This document shows, one piece after another, positions 9,859 to 21,162 of a stretch of DNA of 64,000 bases (position 1 is the first letter of the stretch; each line of letters begins with the position of its first letter). A model generated the notes under the pieces. That model saw only the letters and a program-made list of their open reading frames with translations, ran no database searches and was not told the DNA's origin. A program made the translations under genes and the position numbers. Source of the DNA: Aedes albopictus (taxonomy: Eukaryota; Arthropoda; Insecta; Diptera; Culicidae); NCBI RefSeq assembly GCF_035046485.1, contig NC_085138.1, positions 430,639,265-430,703,264 on the forward strand, read 5' to 3'.

Positions 9859-10862
9859 TACCCGACTAGATGAAAAACTTAAAATTATTACAGGTTGTGT
9901 TACTTTGTTGCAAGGATTTTTGTAACAACGGTTGTTGGAAAACATGTACCTTTAGTAGTATAAATAACGAAAATTCTAATAAAACTGTCCCAATTAAGGC
10001 AAAATATAACGGTTTCAGATATCATCATAACAAGATTATATCAAATTTTGTTAGACAAAACCTCATAACAATCATAACAAAATCATAATAATAATCATAA
10101 CAAAATCATAACAAGTTCTGTTATGTATTTCAGAACAAATTTACTACTAGTTTTGTTATAAATCTCACAAAAAATTCTAATAAATTTTGAAATAATTTTG
10201 TTACGAAAATATAACAAAGATTGCAATAAACGTGTTACGAAATTATGTTAGAGGCAATTATATTATAATGTATAATATAACTAATGTTGTAATACATCTT
10301 TTTGAATAAATGAAACAAATATTCTTATAATTGAGTGACTTAAATTATAACAAAAACTAATATAATTTTGTTATGGATATTCACATGGAAAAATCCTTAT
10401 AACAGAATTATATCAACTATTGTTATTGCATCTTGCTTTGCTCCTTAGATTACCGTGCAAATGTTCAATCGTTTGAAATATTTGTTCACACGTCAAATGC
10501 CATAGGAAGTAGCATGTAAACAAACCGATTATTCCATGCACCATCCAAAAAGTGTAACCGACGCTGAAAAATTCTAGCAGCGAAACGAACCAATGTATGC
10601 TAAAACTGGTGGGAACATATTGTGGTGGGACAAAAAATTTTTGCAGGGGGTCGAATACGGTGCAAAAGATGCAATATTTCTCGCAACAGCTGTTTCAACC
10701 CTAAAAGGGATACCTGGGGTCCATAGGACCCCAGGCGCCTTTCAGAGCTCGTCTTTGATGGAACAGACTCAGCGAGGTGACGAAACTGATCATGGCCTCA
10801 GGTATCTCTTTTAGGGTTAATATTGTTAAGATCTTGACAGATGTGCTTCTGGTCGGGTAGTA
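9859..10862. mobile_element. MITE with TACCCGAC-type inverted ends
   Basis: The left end reads TACCCGACTAGATG (from 9859) and the right end CTGGTCGGGTAGTA (to 10862). The interior from about 10000 to 10440 is built of ATAACA/TTGTTATA words. A smaller palindromic insert lies at 10696-10820. Related ends (CTACCCGAGTAGA and CTACCCGGGTAGG) bound the composite at 22961-26972. Confidence 0.5.
10696..10820. repeat. Small nested palindromic element
   Basis: Left arm AACCCTAAAAGGGATACCTG pairs with right arm CAGGTATCTCTTTTAGGGTT. A perfect 21-base palindrome lies at about 10713-10733, CTGGGGTCC around ATA. Bases 10863-11290 outside the larger element hold nothing recognisable. Confidence 0.5.
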
Positions 10863-11294
10863 ACCGATATTCCCATGGACTTCCCAAACACTATAGGTGC
10901 GAAATGAGATTTATCCAAACATTTCTCCAATGGTTGCTTTACAAATTCCATCGAGAATTATTGTAAAGACTCATTTTGGAATTCCTTTTATTATTCTTTC
11001 AAAAATTTCTTTATAAATTCTTCTAAGGATATTCCTGCAAGAATTTGCAGTGTATTTTCCTACCAAACTGTCGACCATTTGAAAATTAAAATAAAAATAT
11101 AAAAAAAGGAAGTGGCATTGTGAAATTTTATTCGAGTTTTTTTTATTGTTTTTATCAATAAAGGATCAATTGTTTCTCAAATATGTGAATTTTCAGACTG
11201 TCTCCAATAACATTTAGCAAGGTCATATTTGTATTTATTTTTATTTTTTGAATTTCTTGTCACTGAAATATAGAAGGATGTAAGAAAAAATATG

Positions 11295-11582
11295 TAAAGT
11301 TCACCAGGGCAAGTTGAAATGGGTGAGGCAAGATGAAACGCGAAGTTTGGAAATAGATTTCTATAAAATTTGGAAATTTAACCTTCGTTAAAAGATTGTT
11401 AGAATCTGTATTAACGAGATTTTTAACCCTAGGTTAGTTCATCTCGGGACTTACGCTTTACTTCCCTTCCGAAGGAAGAACTCCACTGGCAATCCAATTG
11501 TTTATCATCATTGAAAAGCATCATGTTTAGCCACTGTTTCATCTGACCCCACCCGTTTCAACTTGCCACGGTGTACCTTATA
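11295..11582. mobile_element. MITE of the GGGCAAGTTGAAAC family, copy 1
   Basis: The left end has AGGGCAAGTTGAAATGGGTG and the right end CACCCGTTTCAACTTGCC then GGTGTACCTTA. The same terminal sequence bounds the element at 51233-52348. No coding capacity. Confidence 0.6.
11405..11492 (-). mobile_element. 5'-truncated tRNA-SINE fragment
   Basis: This stretch matches the non-tRNA body of the SINE at 11761-11940 (ATTAACGAGATTTTT, CATCTCGGGAC, TTCCGAAGGAAGAACTC). The tRNA head is missing. It sits inside the MITE at 11295-11582, so it either inserted there or was carried along. Confidence 0.55.
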
Positions 11583-11760
11583 GTTTTTCATTGGGTGTTG
11601 TACGTAGAGTCTATTCTTTCAATCAAAAATCTCAAAAATAGTCCCACTTTGATCACGCGCTGTTGTATTTTGTACAACACGTTGAAAAAATCTCGCTTTT
11701 TGTACTCAGCATTAGCGTGGTGCTGACGCAGGTAGTCAACCGCGCGAGTTACGGAAGGTT

Positions 11761-11940
11761 TTTGTTTTTATCTGGATTAACGAGATTTTTAGCCCTAGGC
11801 TAGTTCATCTCGGGACCCACGCTTTACTTCCTTTCCGAAGGAAGAACTCACATTTTGCGAGTTTATCGGGAGTGGGATTCGATCCCAGGTCCTCGGCGTG
11901 ATAGTCAAGTGTTCTAACCATCACACCAGGTCCGCTCCAC
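11761..11940 (-). mobile_element. tRNA-derived SINE with target duplication
   Basis: On the minus strand it starts TGGAGCGGACCTGGTGTGAT, includes an A-box-like TGGTGTGATGG, a B-box-like GGATCGAATCC, then the body shared with 11405-11492. Flanking direct repeats TTACGGAAGGTT at 11749-11760 and 11941-11952 are an exact 12-bp target-site duplication. The head resembles a tRNA with 3' end CTCCCGA. I do not know the family name. Confidence 0.75.
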
Positions 11941-11952
11941 TTACGGAAGGTT

Positions 11953-12640
11953 AAATATTCGTTGAAAAATAAAGAATCGTTAAAAAATAATTAGAAGCAT
12001 TTAATTATCCTGGGCTACTGGCAAATTACGTGTGGAATTGATAGTAAATTAAAATACACATAAAAAAAAAAAAAAAAATAGACAAATTTTAAGGCTGGAA
12101 GTTAGTTTTCTACAGAAAAATAATTAAAAAAATCTTAGGGGAAAGAAACTTGAAATCATGTGATATATGACACAGATCCGCTATGAATATTTCTCTCAGT
12201 GTATTTTTCTAAAAGTACCTCAAATTCCTCAAACATCTTCGAAGACGTCATTTTAATCCAACAAACCATCTTCGAGTTATATTTTTTGAAGAAGATTTAT
12301 AGGTTTTTTCGATTCCTTTTTTCAAACGTTAGGTGTAACCATGAGCAAAATTTCAACTGTATTGAAAAAGGTCGCGGCTAAACGATTTGTGCGTTGAGCA
12401 GGAAATGCTCCATGAGTCCATACTCTCATTGTTGTGTTTTTCTACATAAAGTTGATTAGGTCTGGCCAAATCTAGCCAAAGTGAGATCTGCATGAGGTTG
12501 AAAATTTGTATGATTGTTACCCCATATTATGGAAATAAATATAAACTACTGAAAAGGGTTTTGTGAATTTCAAATTTACTTCGCCGATTTACAAGCATAC
12601 TCTGTTATGCTTATCTCTTTGGTAATCGGCTGGAAGTTTT
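11953..12640. other. No recognisable feature
   Basis: AT-rich sequence with a poly-A run (about 12062-12078). I see no repeat ends or coding signal here. Confidence 0.3.
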
Positions 12641-12649
12641 AAAAATAGG

Positions 12650-14000
12650 CAACTCATGGCAGGGCCGGAGGTCGCACAGGTCCCGAACCCGCCATTATGA
12701 AATATATCGCCATAAATAATACATCCAGTCATTTTCAATTTTCATTTTCCGCCTGTTTCCGGGATGCGGATATGTTTCCCGTCCTGCTATACTAACCGGG
12801 TTCCAGGTCTCAGTGTATATTCTGGCCCATGGTGCGGCGGGTACATCCACATATGTACACACATAGAAGCTCGTTGCCCCGTCCCGCACGTTCCCCCACA
12901 GACAGTTGTCACACAGATAGAACCCGGACGTTTCCACGAAGTTTTTCTACGTTTTTCACTGCTACGGCAGCACTGCACTGCTGCTGAAAAAAGTTGCCGT
13001 AGCTGGATCTTTTTGTAAGCGAAAGTTCCACCTCGGGAGGTTGGAAGCGAATGATTGTTGGAAAATAGAACTCTCGACTTCTAGCTCTAGCTCCAGCAGC
13101 AACGACAACGACGGTGTTTGGAAAGTTTTCCTGCCCCGGAAAAATGATCCGATGATGATGATGATGCTGTGTATAGATGGCGAGCAGGATAACTAGCTGT
13201 CTCCAACTTCCTGGTACGGAGACACATACATACACATGCATGTCCCATGGTACGCTGGCGCTGGTATATCCGCAAAACGGTCGAGGAATGCATATTGAGC
13301 TCGTAAATTGTAGGATCAAAACCGGGGAGGCGCAGCTTGGCGACACGTGCATATTAAGTCACACTCGCCTAGCTTTTTCCCGGGCAGAGGAAAAACTTTT
13401 CACGGTAGGTCATAATTTTCCCGAAGTTTTCGCTTGTCTATTCGGAGCGGGAAAATTGCGCACACACGATGAATTCGCCTCAAATTATGTCAATTTTCAA
13501 TTGTGTGTGCGAACGTGCCAGGTGACAATGGGCTGGAACATCCGTTGATGACGCTTTGTAAGATATTACGATATTACTCTGGGAAATTGTACGTGAGGCT
13601 TTTCAGGTAGTAATATACCAACCGTAGCGTGAATTACTTTGCGTGTCAATCGAAGGAGCAGCAGCAAATTGGTTTACTTTATCCAAAGCACGCAACTTTA
13701 CAAAGCCAAACACCTCTAACACCATTCATATGGGAGGAGATAAGCTTAATTGGCTACCGATTACCGATCGTCAATAATATAAAACCTTGCTCAATTATGT
13801 TTCATTTAAAAGTAATTAACGCCCGGTATCGATGTTTGCTGAAGTGCTTTTCATGTGGTTATGTGCAGCACATGTTGCCAACCAGGAGGACAGTTTGTGT
13901 GTTTTCCCGGGGTGGTTGGTGGACTCAAATGGATTAATAAATTAAGCAGGTCGAGTGACTTTGTCTGTCAAGCAGGAAACGCCATCGATCAATTTGGAAT
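12650..14000. other. Unique-sequence island
   Basis: A higher-complexity, higher-GC stretch with short simple repeats such as (GAT)n at about 13149-13166. Open frames up to 147 codons exist on both strands (for example 12909-13352 minus) but overlap one another and show no domain I recognise. It is possibly single-copy intronic or intergenic DNA. Confidence 0.4.
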
Positions 14001-14089
14001 GTCGAGAGCAGTTTAATAGTTTGTGATTGGTTATTTATTAATGGTTAATTTTTTTCAGCCAGCAGCAAAGTATTTAGTGTCGAATTGCA

Positions 14090-14700
14090 AGATAACTATA
14101 AATTAAATATAAAAAAAGAATAAATAAGGATACAAAAAAACAGTTGGAAAACAAATAATTAATAAGAAAAGATGAAGAATGAAAACAAACAACACAAAAC
14201 TAGATGAATAATATAAAAAAGGATAGAAAATATAGAAAAGATCAAAAGCTATAAAAATATAGAAAATTTAGATAATACTAGCTGTACCCGGTAAACTTTG
14301 TCTTGCCTCTTGGTCTCGGGTAGAAACTTGGACTGTCAAAAAACGCAGACAGTCCAAGTTTCTACCCGAGACCAAGTCCCCGTTCAAAACGTATGAAAGA
14401 TCGATTTTCAAAAACTCTCATTTTTTTCCATGTTTATTGCCTCATAAACCTTCCTTGGGTAAAACAAAAAGAACAAAACTAAGACGGCCAAAATCGGACC
14501 TTCCGTTCGCAAGTTATGCGCGGTCCCACGTATGCCACTGCATTTTTATATATATAGATACAAAAAATATATAGAGAAAAAATATAATAGTTTATGAGCA
14601 TGGTATAAACGTTGGAATACAAACTAAGAACTAAAGATAAAGGATAGAAAGGATGAATAGATAAAAAATACGACAGAAGCAAAATGTAGGAAAAAAAACC
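14090..14700. repeat. A-rich low-complexity tract with an inserted repeat
   Basis: Purine-rich AAAAGATA-like sequence at 14090-14275 and 14560-14700 flanks a distinct repeat at about 14278-14559. That repeat starts CTAGCTGTACCCGGTAAAC and ends TTTTTATATATATAGAT, a widespread insect repeat pattern I cannot assign to a class. Confidence 0.4.
14309..14376. repeat. Perfect 29-bp-arm palindrome
   Basis: Arms at 14309-14337 and 14348-14376 are exact complements (left arm begins CTTGGTCTCGGGTAG), separated by 10 bp. It lies inside the CTAGCTGTACCC repeat. Confidence 0.75.
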
Positions 14701-14873
14701 TAGTTAATCCACCTACCGGTGATGGCGCCTTTCTTGTGCCTTCGAAAACCAATTTTAACAAAACTCAAGTGAATATCGCGCTTTCATACGTTTAACAAAA
14801 ATCCATTTCAGTGCGCCAGGAATCATATCGTTTATCTGGCTTTAGATGTTTGAGTATTAAACTTAAAAAAAAA

Positions 14874-15390
14874 GCCGCCATTTTGAATTTTGAGCCGCCA
14901 TTTTGGATTTAAGTTTGCATTCTTGGATATTCCGGTCGCCAATTTTGGACTCCGGACATTTTCTTTATATAAAATATACCCATATTGCATGGTTTTAGAG
15001 CCAAAAACTCAGCTGAACAGCCGCCATCTTGAATTTTGAGCCACCATCTTGGATTTTAGAACACCATATTGAATATTCTGATCATCATTTTTGGACTCCG
15101 GACATCTTGTCCATACCAAATACACTCATATTGCAAGGTTTTAGAGCCTAAAACTCCATTAAACAGCTGTTATTTGAATTTTGAGCCGCCATCTTGGATT
15201 TTAGACCGCCATCTTGGATATTCTGGTCACCATTTTTGGACTGCGTACATCTTCCCCAAACCAAATATGCCCATATTGGATGGTTTTGAAGCCCAAAACC
15301 ATATTAAACGGCTGGCATCTTGAATTTTGAGTCACCATTTTGAATTTTGATCCGCCATCTTGAATGTAGGGTCGCCATCTTGAATTTTGA
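14874..15390 (+). repeat. Tandem repeat, about 145-bp unit
   Basis: Markers recur at constant spacing: TTTTGGACT at about 14945, 15091 and 15236; GCATGGTTTTAGAG-like words follow each. Every unit carries several CCGCCATCTTGGATTTT submotifs, so there is also an internal period of about 20-25 bp. The upstream stretch 14700-14873 includes CCACCTACCGGTGATGGCG, otherwise unassigned. Confidence 0.7.
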
Positions 15391-15500
15391 GGCCAATATT
15401 GTGGTTCTGTAGATTGCATTGATGATTTCCGCATAAAATTTGGCGCGATTTGATGTATCGCATGATAGAATTCACCGGTGCTGGTCTGGATCATTAAAAT

Positions 15501-15719
15501 GATAGAAGATAGAAGATAGAAGATAGAAGATAGAAGATAGAAGATAGAAGATAGAAGATAGAAGATAGAAGATAGAAGATAGAAGATAGAAGATAGAAGA
15601 TAGAAGATAGAAGATAGAAGATAGAAGATAGAAGATAGAAGATAGAAGATAGAAGATAGAAGATAGAAGATAGAAGATAGAAGATAGAAGATAGAAGATA
15701 GAAGATAGAAGATAGAAGA
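15501..15719 (+). repeat. (GATAGAA)n satellite
   Basis: About 31 uninterrupted copies of a 7-bp unit. The plus strand is all purine except the T of each unit. It abuts the 12-bp array directly. Three open minus frames arise only because the unit has no stop codon. Confidence 0.95.
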
Positions 15720-15728
15720 ATCCAATCC

Positions 15729-15787
15729 AAATCCACATCAAAATCCACATCAAAATCCACATCAAAATCCACATCAAAATCCACATC
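15729..15787 (+). repeat. (AAAATCCACATC)n minisatellite
   Basis: Five near-identical 12-bp units form a bridge between the 7-bp and 11-bp arrays. The unit resembles the 11-bp unit with substitutions and one extra base, so it may be a derivative. Confidence 0.85.
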
Positions 15788-18655
15788 CAATCCAAATCCA
15801 ATCCAAATCCAATCCAAATCCAATCCAAATCCAATCCAAATCCAATCCAAATCCAATCCAAATCCAATCAAAATCCAATCCAAATCCAATCCAAATCCAA
15901 TCCAAATCCAATCCAAGTCCAATCCAAATCCAATCCAAACCCAATCCAAATCCAATCCAAATCCAATCCAAATCCAATCCAAATCCAATCCAAATCCAAT
16001 CCAAATCCAATCCAATCCAAATCCAATCCAAATCCAATCCAAGTCCAATCCAAATCCAATCCAAACCCAATCCAAATCCAATCCAAATCCAATCCAAATC
16101 CAATCCAAATCCAATCCAAATCCAATCAAAATCCAATCCAAATCCAATCCAAATCCAATCCAAATCCAATCCAAGTCCAATCCAAATCCAATCCAAACCC
16201 AATCCAAACCCAATCCAAATCCAATCCAAATCCAATCCAAATCCAATCCAAATCCAATCCAAATCCAATCCAAATCCAATCCAAATCCAATCCAAATCCA
16301 ATCCAAATCCAATCCAAATCCAATCCAAATCCAATCCAAATCCAATCCAAATCCAATCCAAATCCAATCCAAATCCAATCCAAATCCAATCCAAATCCAA
16401 TCCAAATCCAATCCAAATCCAATCCAAATCCAATCCAAATCCAATCCAAATCCAATCCAAGTCCAATCCAAATCCAATCCAAACCCAATCCAAATCCAAT
16501 CCAAATCCAATCCAAATCCAATCCAAATCCAATCCAAATCCAATCCAAATCCAATCCAAATCCAATCCAAATCCAATCCAAATCCAATCCAAATCCAATC
16601 CAAATCCAATCCAAATCCAATCCAAATCCAATCCAAATCCAATCCAAATCCAATCCAAATCCAATCCAAATCCAATCCAAATCCAATCCAAATCCAATCC
16701 AAATCCAATCCAAATCCAATCCAAATCCAATCCAAATCCAATCCAAGTCCAATCCAAATCCAATCCAAACCCAATCCAAATCCAATCCAAATCCAATCCA
16801 AATCCAATCCAAATCCAATCCAAATCCAATCCAAATCCAATCCAAATCCAATCCAAATCCAATCCAAGTCCAATCCAAATCCAATCCAAACCCAATCCAA
16901 ATCCAATCCAAATCCAATCCAAATCCAATCCAAATCCAATCCAAATCCAATCCAAATCCAATCCAAATCCAATCCAAATCCAATCCAAATCCAATCCAAA
17001 TCCAATCCAAATCCAATCCAAATCCAATCTAAATCCAATCTAAACCCAATCCAAATTCTATCCAAATCTAGTCCAAATCCAATCCAAGTCCAATCCAAAT
17101 CCAATCCAAATCCAATCCAAATCCAATCCAAATCCAATCCAAATTCAATCCAAATCCAATCTAAATCCAATCCAAATCCAATCCAAATCCAATCCAAATC
17201 CAATCCAAATCCAATCCAAATCCAATCCAAATCCAATCCAAATCCAATCCAAATCTAATCCAAATCCAATCCAAATCCAATCCAAATCCAATCCAAATCC
17301 AATCCAAATCCAATCCAAATCCAATCCAAATCCAATCCAAATCCAATCCAAATCCAATCCAAATCCAATCCAAATCCAATCCAAATCCAATCCAAGTCCA
17401 ATCCAAACCCAATCCAAATCCAATCCAAATCCAATCCAAATCCAATCCAAATCCAATCCAAATCCAATCCAAATCCAATCCAAATCCAATCCAAATCCAA
17501 TCCAAGTCCAATCCAAATCCAATCCAAACCCAATCCAAATCCAATCCAAATCCAATCCAAATCCAATCCAAATCCAATCCAAATCCAATCCAAATCCAAT
17601 CCAAATCCAATCCAAATCCAATCCAAATCCAATCCAAATCCAATCCAAATCCAATCCAAATCCAATCCAAATCCAATCTAAATCCAATCTAAACCCAATC
17701 CAAATTCTATCCAAATCTAGTCCAAATCCAATCCAAGTCCAATCCAAATCCAATCCAAACCCAATCCAAATCCAATCCAAATCCAATCCAAATCCAATCC
17801 AAATCCAATCCAAGTCCAATCCAAATCCAATCCAAACCCAATCCAAATCCAATCCAAATCCAATCCAAATCCAATCCAAATCCAATCCAAATCCAATTCA
17901 AATCCAATCCAAATCCAATCCAAATCCAATCCAAATCCAATCCAAATCCAATCCAAATCCAATCCAAGTCCAATCCAAATCCAATCCAAACCCAATCCAA
18001 ATCCAATCCAAATCCAATCCAAATCCAATCCAAATCCAATCCAAATCCAATCCAAATCCAATCCAAATCCAATCCAAATCCAATCCAAGTCCAATCCAAA
18101 TCCAATCCAAACCCAATCCAAATCCAATCCAAATCCAATCCAAATCCAATCCAAATCCAATCCAAATCCAATCCAAATCCAATCCAAATCCAATCCAAAT
18201 CCAATCCAAATCCAATCCAAATCCAATCCAAATCCAATCCAAATCCAATCCAAATCCAATCCAAATCCAATCCAAATCCAATCCAAATCCAATCCAAATC
18301 CAATCCAAATCCAATCCAAATCCAATCCAAATCCAATCCAAATCCAATCCAAGTCCAATCCAAATCCAATCCAAACCCAATCCAAATCCAATCCAAATCC
18401 AATCCAAATCCAATCCAAATCCAATCCAAATCCAATCCAAATCCAATCCAAATCCAATCCAAATCCAATCCAAATCCAATCCAAGTCCAATCCAAATCCA
18501 ATCCAAATCCAATCCAAATCCAATCCAAATCCAATCCAAATCCAATCCAAATCCAATCCAAATCCAATCCAAATCCAATCTAAATCCAATCTAAACCCAA
18601 TCCAAATTCTATCCAAATCTAGTCCAAATCCAATCCAAATCCAATCCAAATTTAA
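15788..18655 (+). repeat. 11-bp satellite (TCCAATCCAAA)n with higher-order structure
   Basis: Roughly 260 copies of an 11-bp unit made of a 5-mer and a 6-mer half (TCCAA, TCCAAA). About 15 units carry AAGTCC, usually followed two units later by AAACCC, so these variants travel together. A longer variant block around CTAAACCCAATCCAAATTC recurs with its marker T at 17041, 17690 and 18592: spacings of 649 and 902 bp, exactly 59 and 82 units. The plus strand is almost free of G. The array decays at 18640-18690. Long minus-strand ORFs here are repeat artefacts. Confidence 0.95.
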
Positions 18656-18699
18656 ACCGAATACATTCCAAATCCAATCCAATTGAAATAAAAACTGAA

Positions 18700-19620
18700 G
18701 AAGGGCACCATCATAATCGCCATTATCGGTCGAAAATTGTTTTAGATATACTTAGGTAAGACTGTTTCCGTTATATTCAATAGCATCCGTCTGGGTCAGT
18801 ACCTCAACGAATCATCTCCCCTCTCGAATGTTTCCAACTTCAACCCAACTCATCTTAACTTAATTTCTACTGGTACATAACTCACCACCGCTGCACATGT
18901 CCGTCTGTGCCACCATTCTGGCTCGCACAACGGAAATGAAGTTAGACCAGCAGCAGCGCGGTGACTGGACAGGAAAGGAGTTTCAACTTTTCCAACTCTC
19001 AAGAGATCAGAAAAAAAGCTGATCACCCGGTTTTTCTTGGTACTTCCCCCATTCTCAGTAAGTGCGGAAACTGAAAAACTTACTGCGCCAAGACAAAAGG
19101 AAATTGTCAAACTCTCACTCGGGGTTCCACCGCAGCGCGGGAAGAGTCGTCGTCCTGGAACTAGAACTTGGTACCACTCCACTGACTGGAATGGTGCGCA
19201 GCTACCATGTCATGGACTTACTCTGGGCTGGGTAGACTATGGTCCACCATTGCATTGGATTCAGCTTATTTTTATTTCATTCAGGTCGACCTTTCTCATT
19301 CGCGCCGTGCCACCAAGTGTCCAGGAAGTGCAGAAAAGTTTTATCCTCTTAAGCCGTTGCACCTTCATCCGGGCGGCCGGCGTCCGCTTGAAAGTTTTGC
19401 GCCAGCTGGATGCACCACCAGTAATTTTTGGGGCAGCAACTTCCACACCGAATCGAGGGGGGAGGGATAATGATGAAGAGCGGAAAGTACAATGCGCCCC
19501 GTGAATTCCAGTGGGAACTGTGCAACAATCTGCTTAAATTATTTACGAAATATTTATCCGAAGCTGGAGTTGGAAGCGAAATGTTTTATGGGGAAAATAT
19601 GTGCACGGGAGCCTAGAGAA
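18700..19620. other. Unique-sequence island
   Basis: Mixed-complexity sequence with CAG-rich patches. Open frames up to 155 codons (19037-19504 plus) lack recognisable domains and are shadowed on the other strand. It resembles the other non-repetitive islands in texture. Confidence 0.4.
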
Positions 19621-20087
19621 AGATGAGAATTTGATCAAAAGTTTTCAAGATTGCCCTTGCTTGTCCTAGTAATTTTTGTTGGACAAGTTTTGCTCATAGG
19701 GAAAAGGTGGTAAAAACTTTGGCATAGCAATCTAAGTATACCTAGCTGGTTTAGTTTTCCAGAGAAATTGAGAAATACTCCATTCCCATGGAGGAATTCG
19801 TGGAAGAATCTCTGAAGGAAACGCTTGAGGAATTCCTGAAGGAACACCTGGAACAACTTCTGTTAGAATCCATGGAACAACTTTTTTAAAAATCCCTGAT
19901 GAAATTTTTAAAATAACTGTAGGAATGTTAAAGAAGCCTCTAAAGATATTTCCGAAAGTATCGCTGAAGAAATTTTAGAATGAATTTAAAAAAAATCTGA
20001 GGAAAATTCTAAATAAATTCCTGCAGAATTTCTGAAAATGCAGAAATATTTAAAAAATCTATAGACGAATTTTCTGAAAAAAAAATC
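19620..20087. repeat. Degenerate GGAATTTCTGAAG-type repeat
   Basis: Diverged units with GGAATTCNTGAAGGAA and AAATTTCTGAAG words, the same family texture as elsewhere. Confidence 0.5.
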
Positions 20088-20608
20088 CAGGGCCCTGTAG
20101 CATAATCGGACTAATAATATTAGCTACAAGTTACAAGTTACAAGTACTAATATTACAAGTGCTAATAATTTGTGTTGCATAAAGGCTCAATTTTCCACTA
20201 ATATTATTAGCACTTGTAATATTAGTGACCATAAAAATACAAGTTGTTTTGGTTCATTTACCTGTCAAAATTCATCCGACAGTTCACTATTGATTTGAAA
20301 TGGCAGTTGATGTTTGTTTATATTCTAAATTTTCCGTGTAACATCCGCAAATAGCTTCATTTATTCCGAAGTTTTGCATTCTTTATACGATAGATGAAGA
20401 AAAGCATATGCTGTTTGGATAATTTTCGGCCGCTCTGACGAAATATTTTTTTACAAAGTATGGCACTGCAAGTACCTAGATTTTTAGTAAAATGTCCCAA
20501 AGATTTAATAGTAATGGTTGAAAAACAATGCATAAAGATTTAGCAACATGTATTATGCTTCTTGTTAAAATCCCAAGTGATCTGGGATGCAAAAATTGAG
20601 CTTTTACC

Positions 20609-20816
20609 TAGGGAATCGCACCACTTGGGCGGTGGCTTCTATATTCGTCTGTTTTCCACTATAACTCAGTCAAATTTGAACCAATTGACTTTTGGAATGT
20701 GGTGAGATAGGTATAGTATCTACCCGTGTACAACATTTCAAGTCAATTGGTTCAAAATTGACTGAGTTATAATGGAAAACTGACGAATATAGAAGCCACC
20801 GTGGCGCGATACCCTA
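20609..20816. mobile_element. Small palindromic MITE a
   Basis: Arms of about 90 bp: left starts TAGGGAATCGCACCAC, right ends GTGGCGCGATACCCTA. Both arms contain TATAACTCAGTCAA or complement. It is inserted in the element at 20091-21694. Confidence 0.65.
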
Positions 20817-21162
20817 CTTTTATATGTCGCAAATCGATTCGAGTTAGTGTATGTATATTGTAGCTCTTGATTAGCTTAATGATGCGCAATACAAGCAATT
20901 GATTCAAATTTATTGCGCATCTGCAACTTTACCTGTGCTTATGCAGTGACCATAATAACCATAACTTTACCAAGAACCTCCAATCAAAGATGGGTATTGT
21001 AGAAAATTTGGAGAACTTGAGAGACTCAGCAGAAATTATATTTTGGATACAAAGTGTACATCAACGCAATTTTCTCTTCAATGAGTTTCGAATACATACT
21101 GCCAAATTTAATCGTCGAAAACTGGAATTAAGGTTGACATGTTAGATAAATAATATCGGATT

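Noticed and set aside
12909..13352. 147-codon minus frame in a unique island
   Set aside because: It is shadowed by frames on the opposite strand and its cysteine/histidine content follows simple repeats. No family match recognised.
15201..15867. Minus-strand frames of FYLLSSI repeats
   Set aside because: They are translations of the 7-bp (GATAGAA)n array.
15494..18682. Long minus-strand open frames up to 580 codons of an 11-residue repeat (core DLDWIWIGFG)
   Set aside because: They are translations of the 11-bp satellite, whose unit has no stop in any minus frame. Period, three-frame openness and lack of other sequence show they are not genes.
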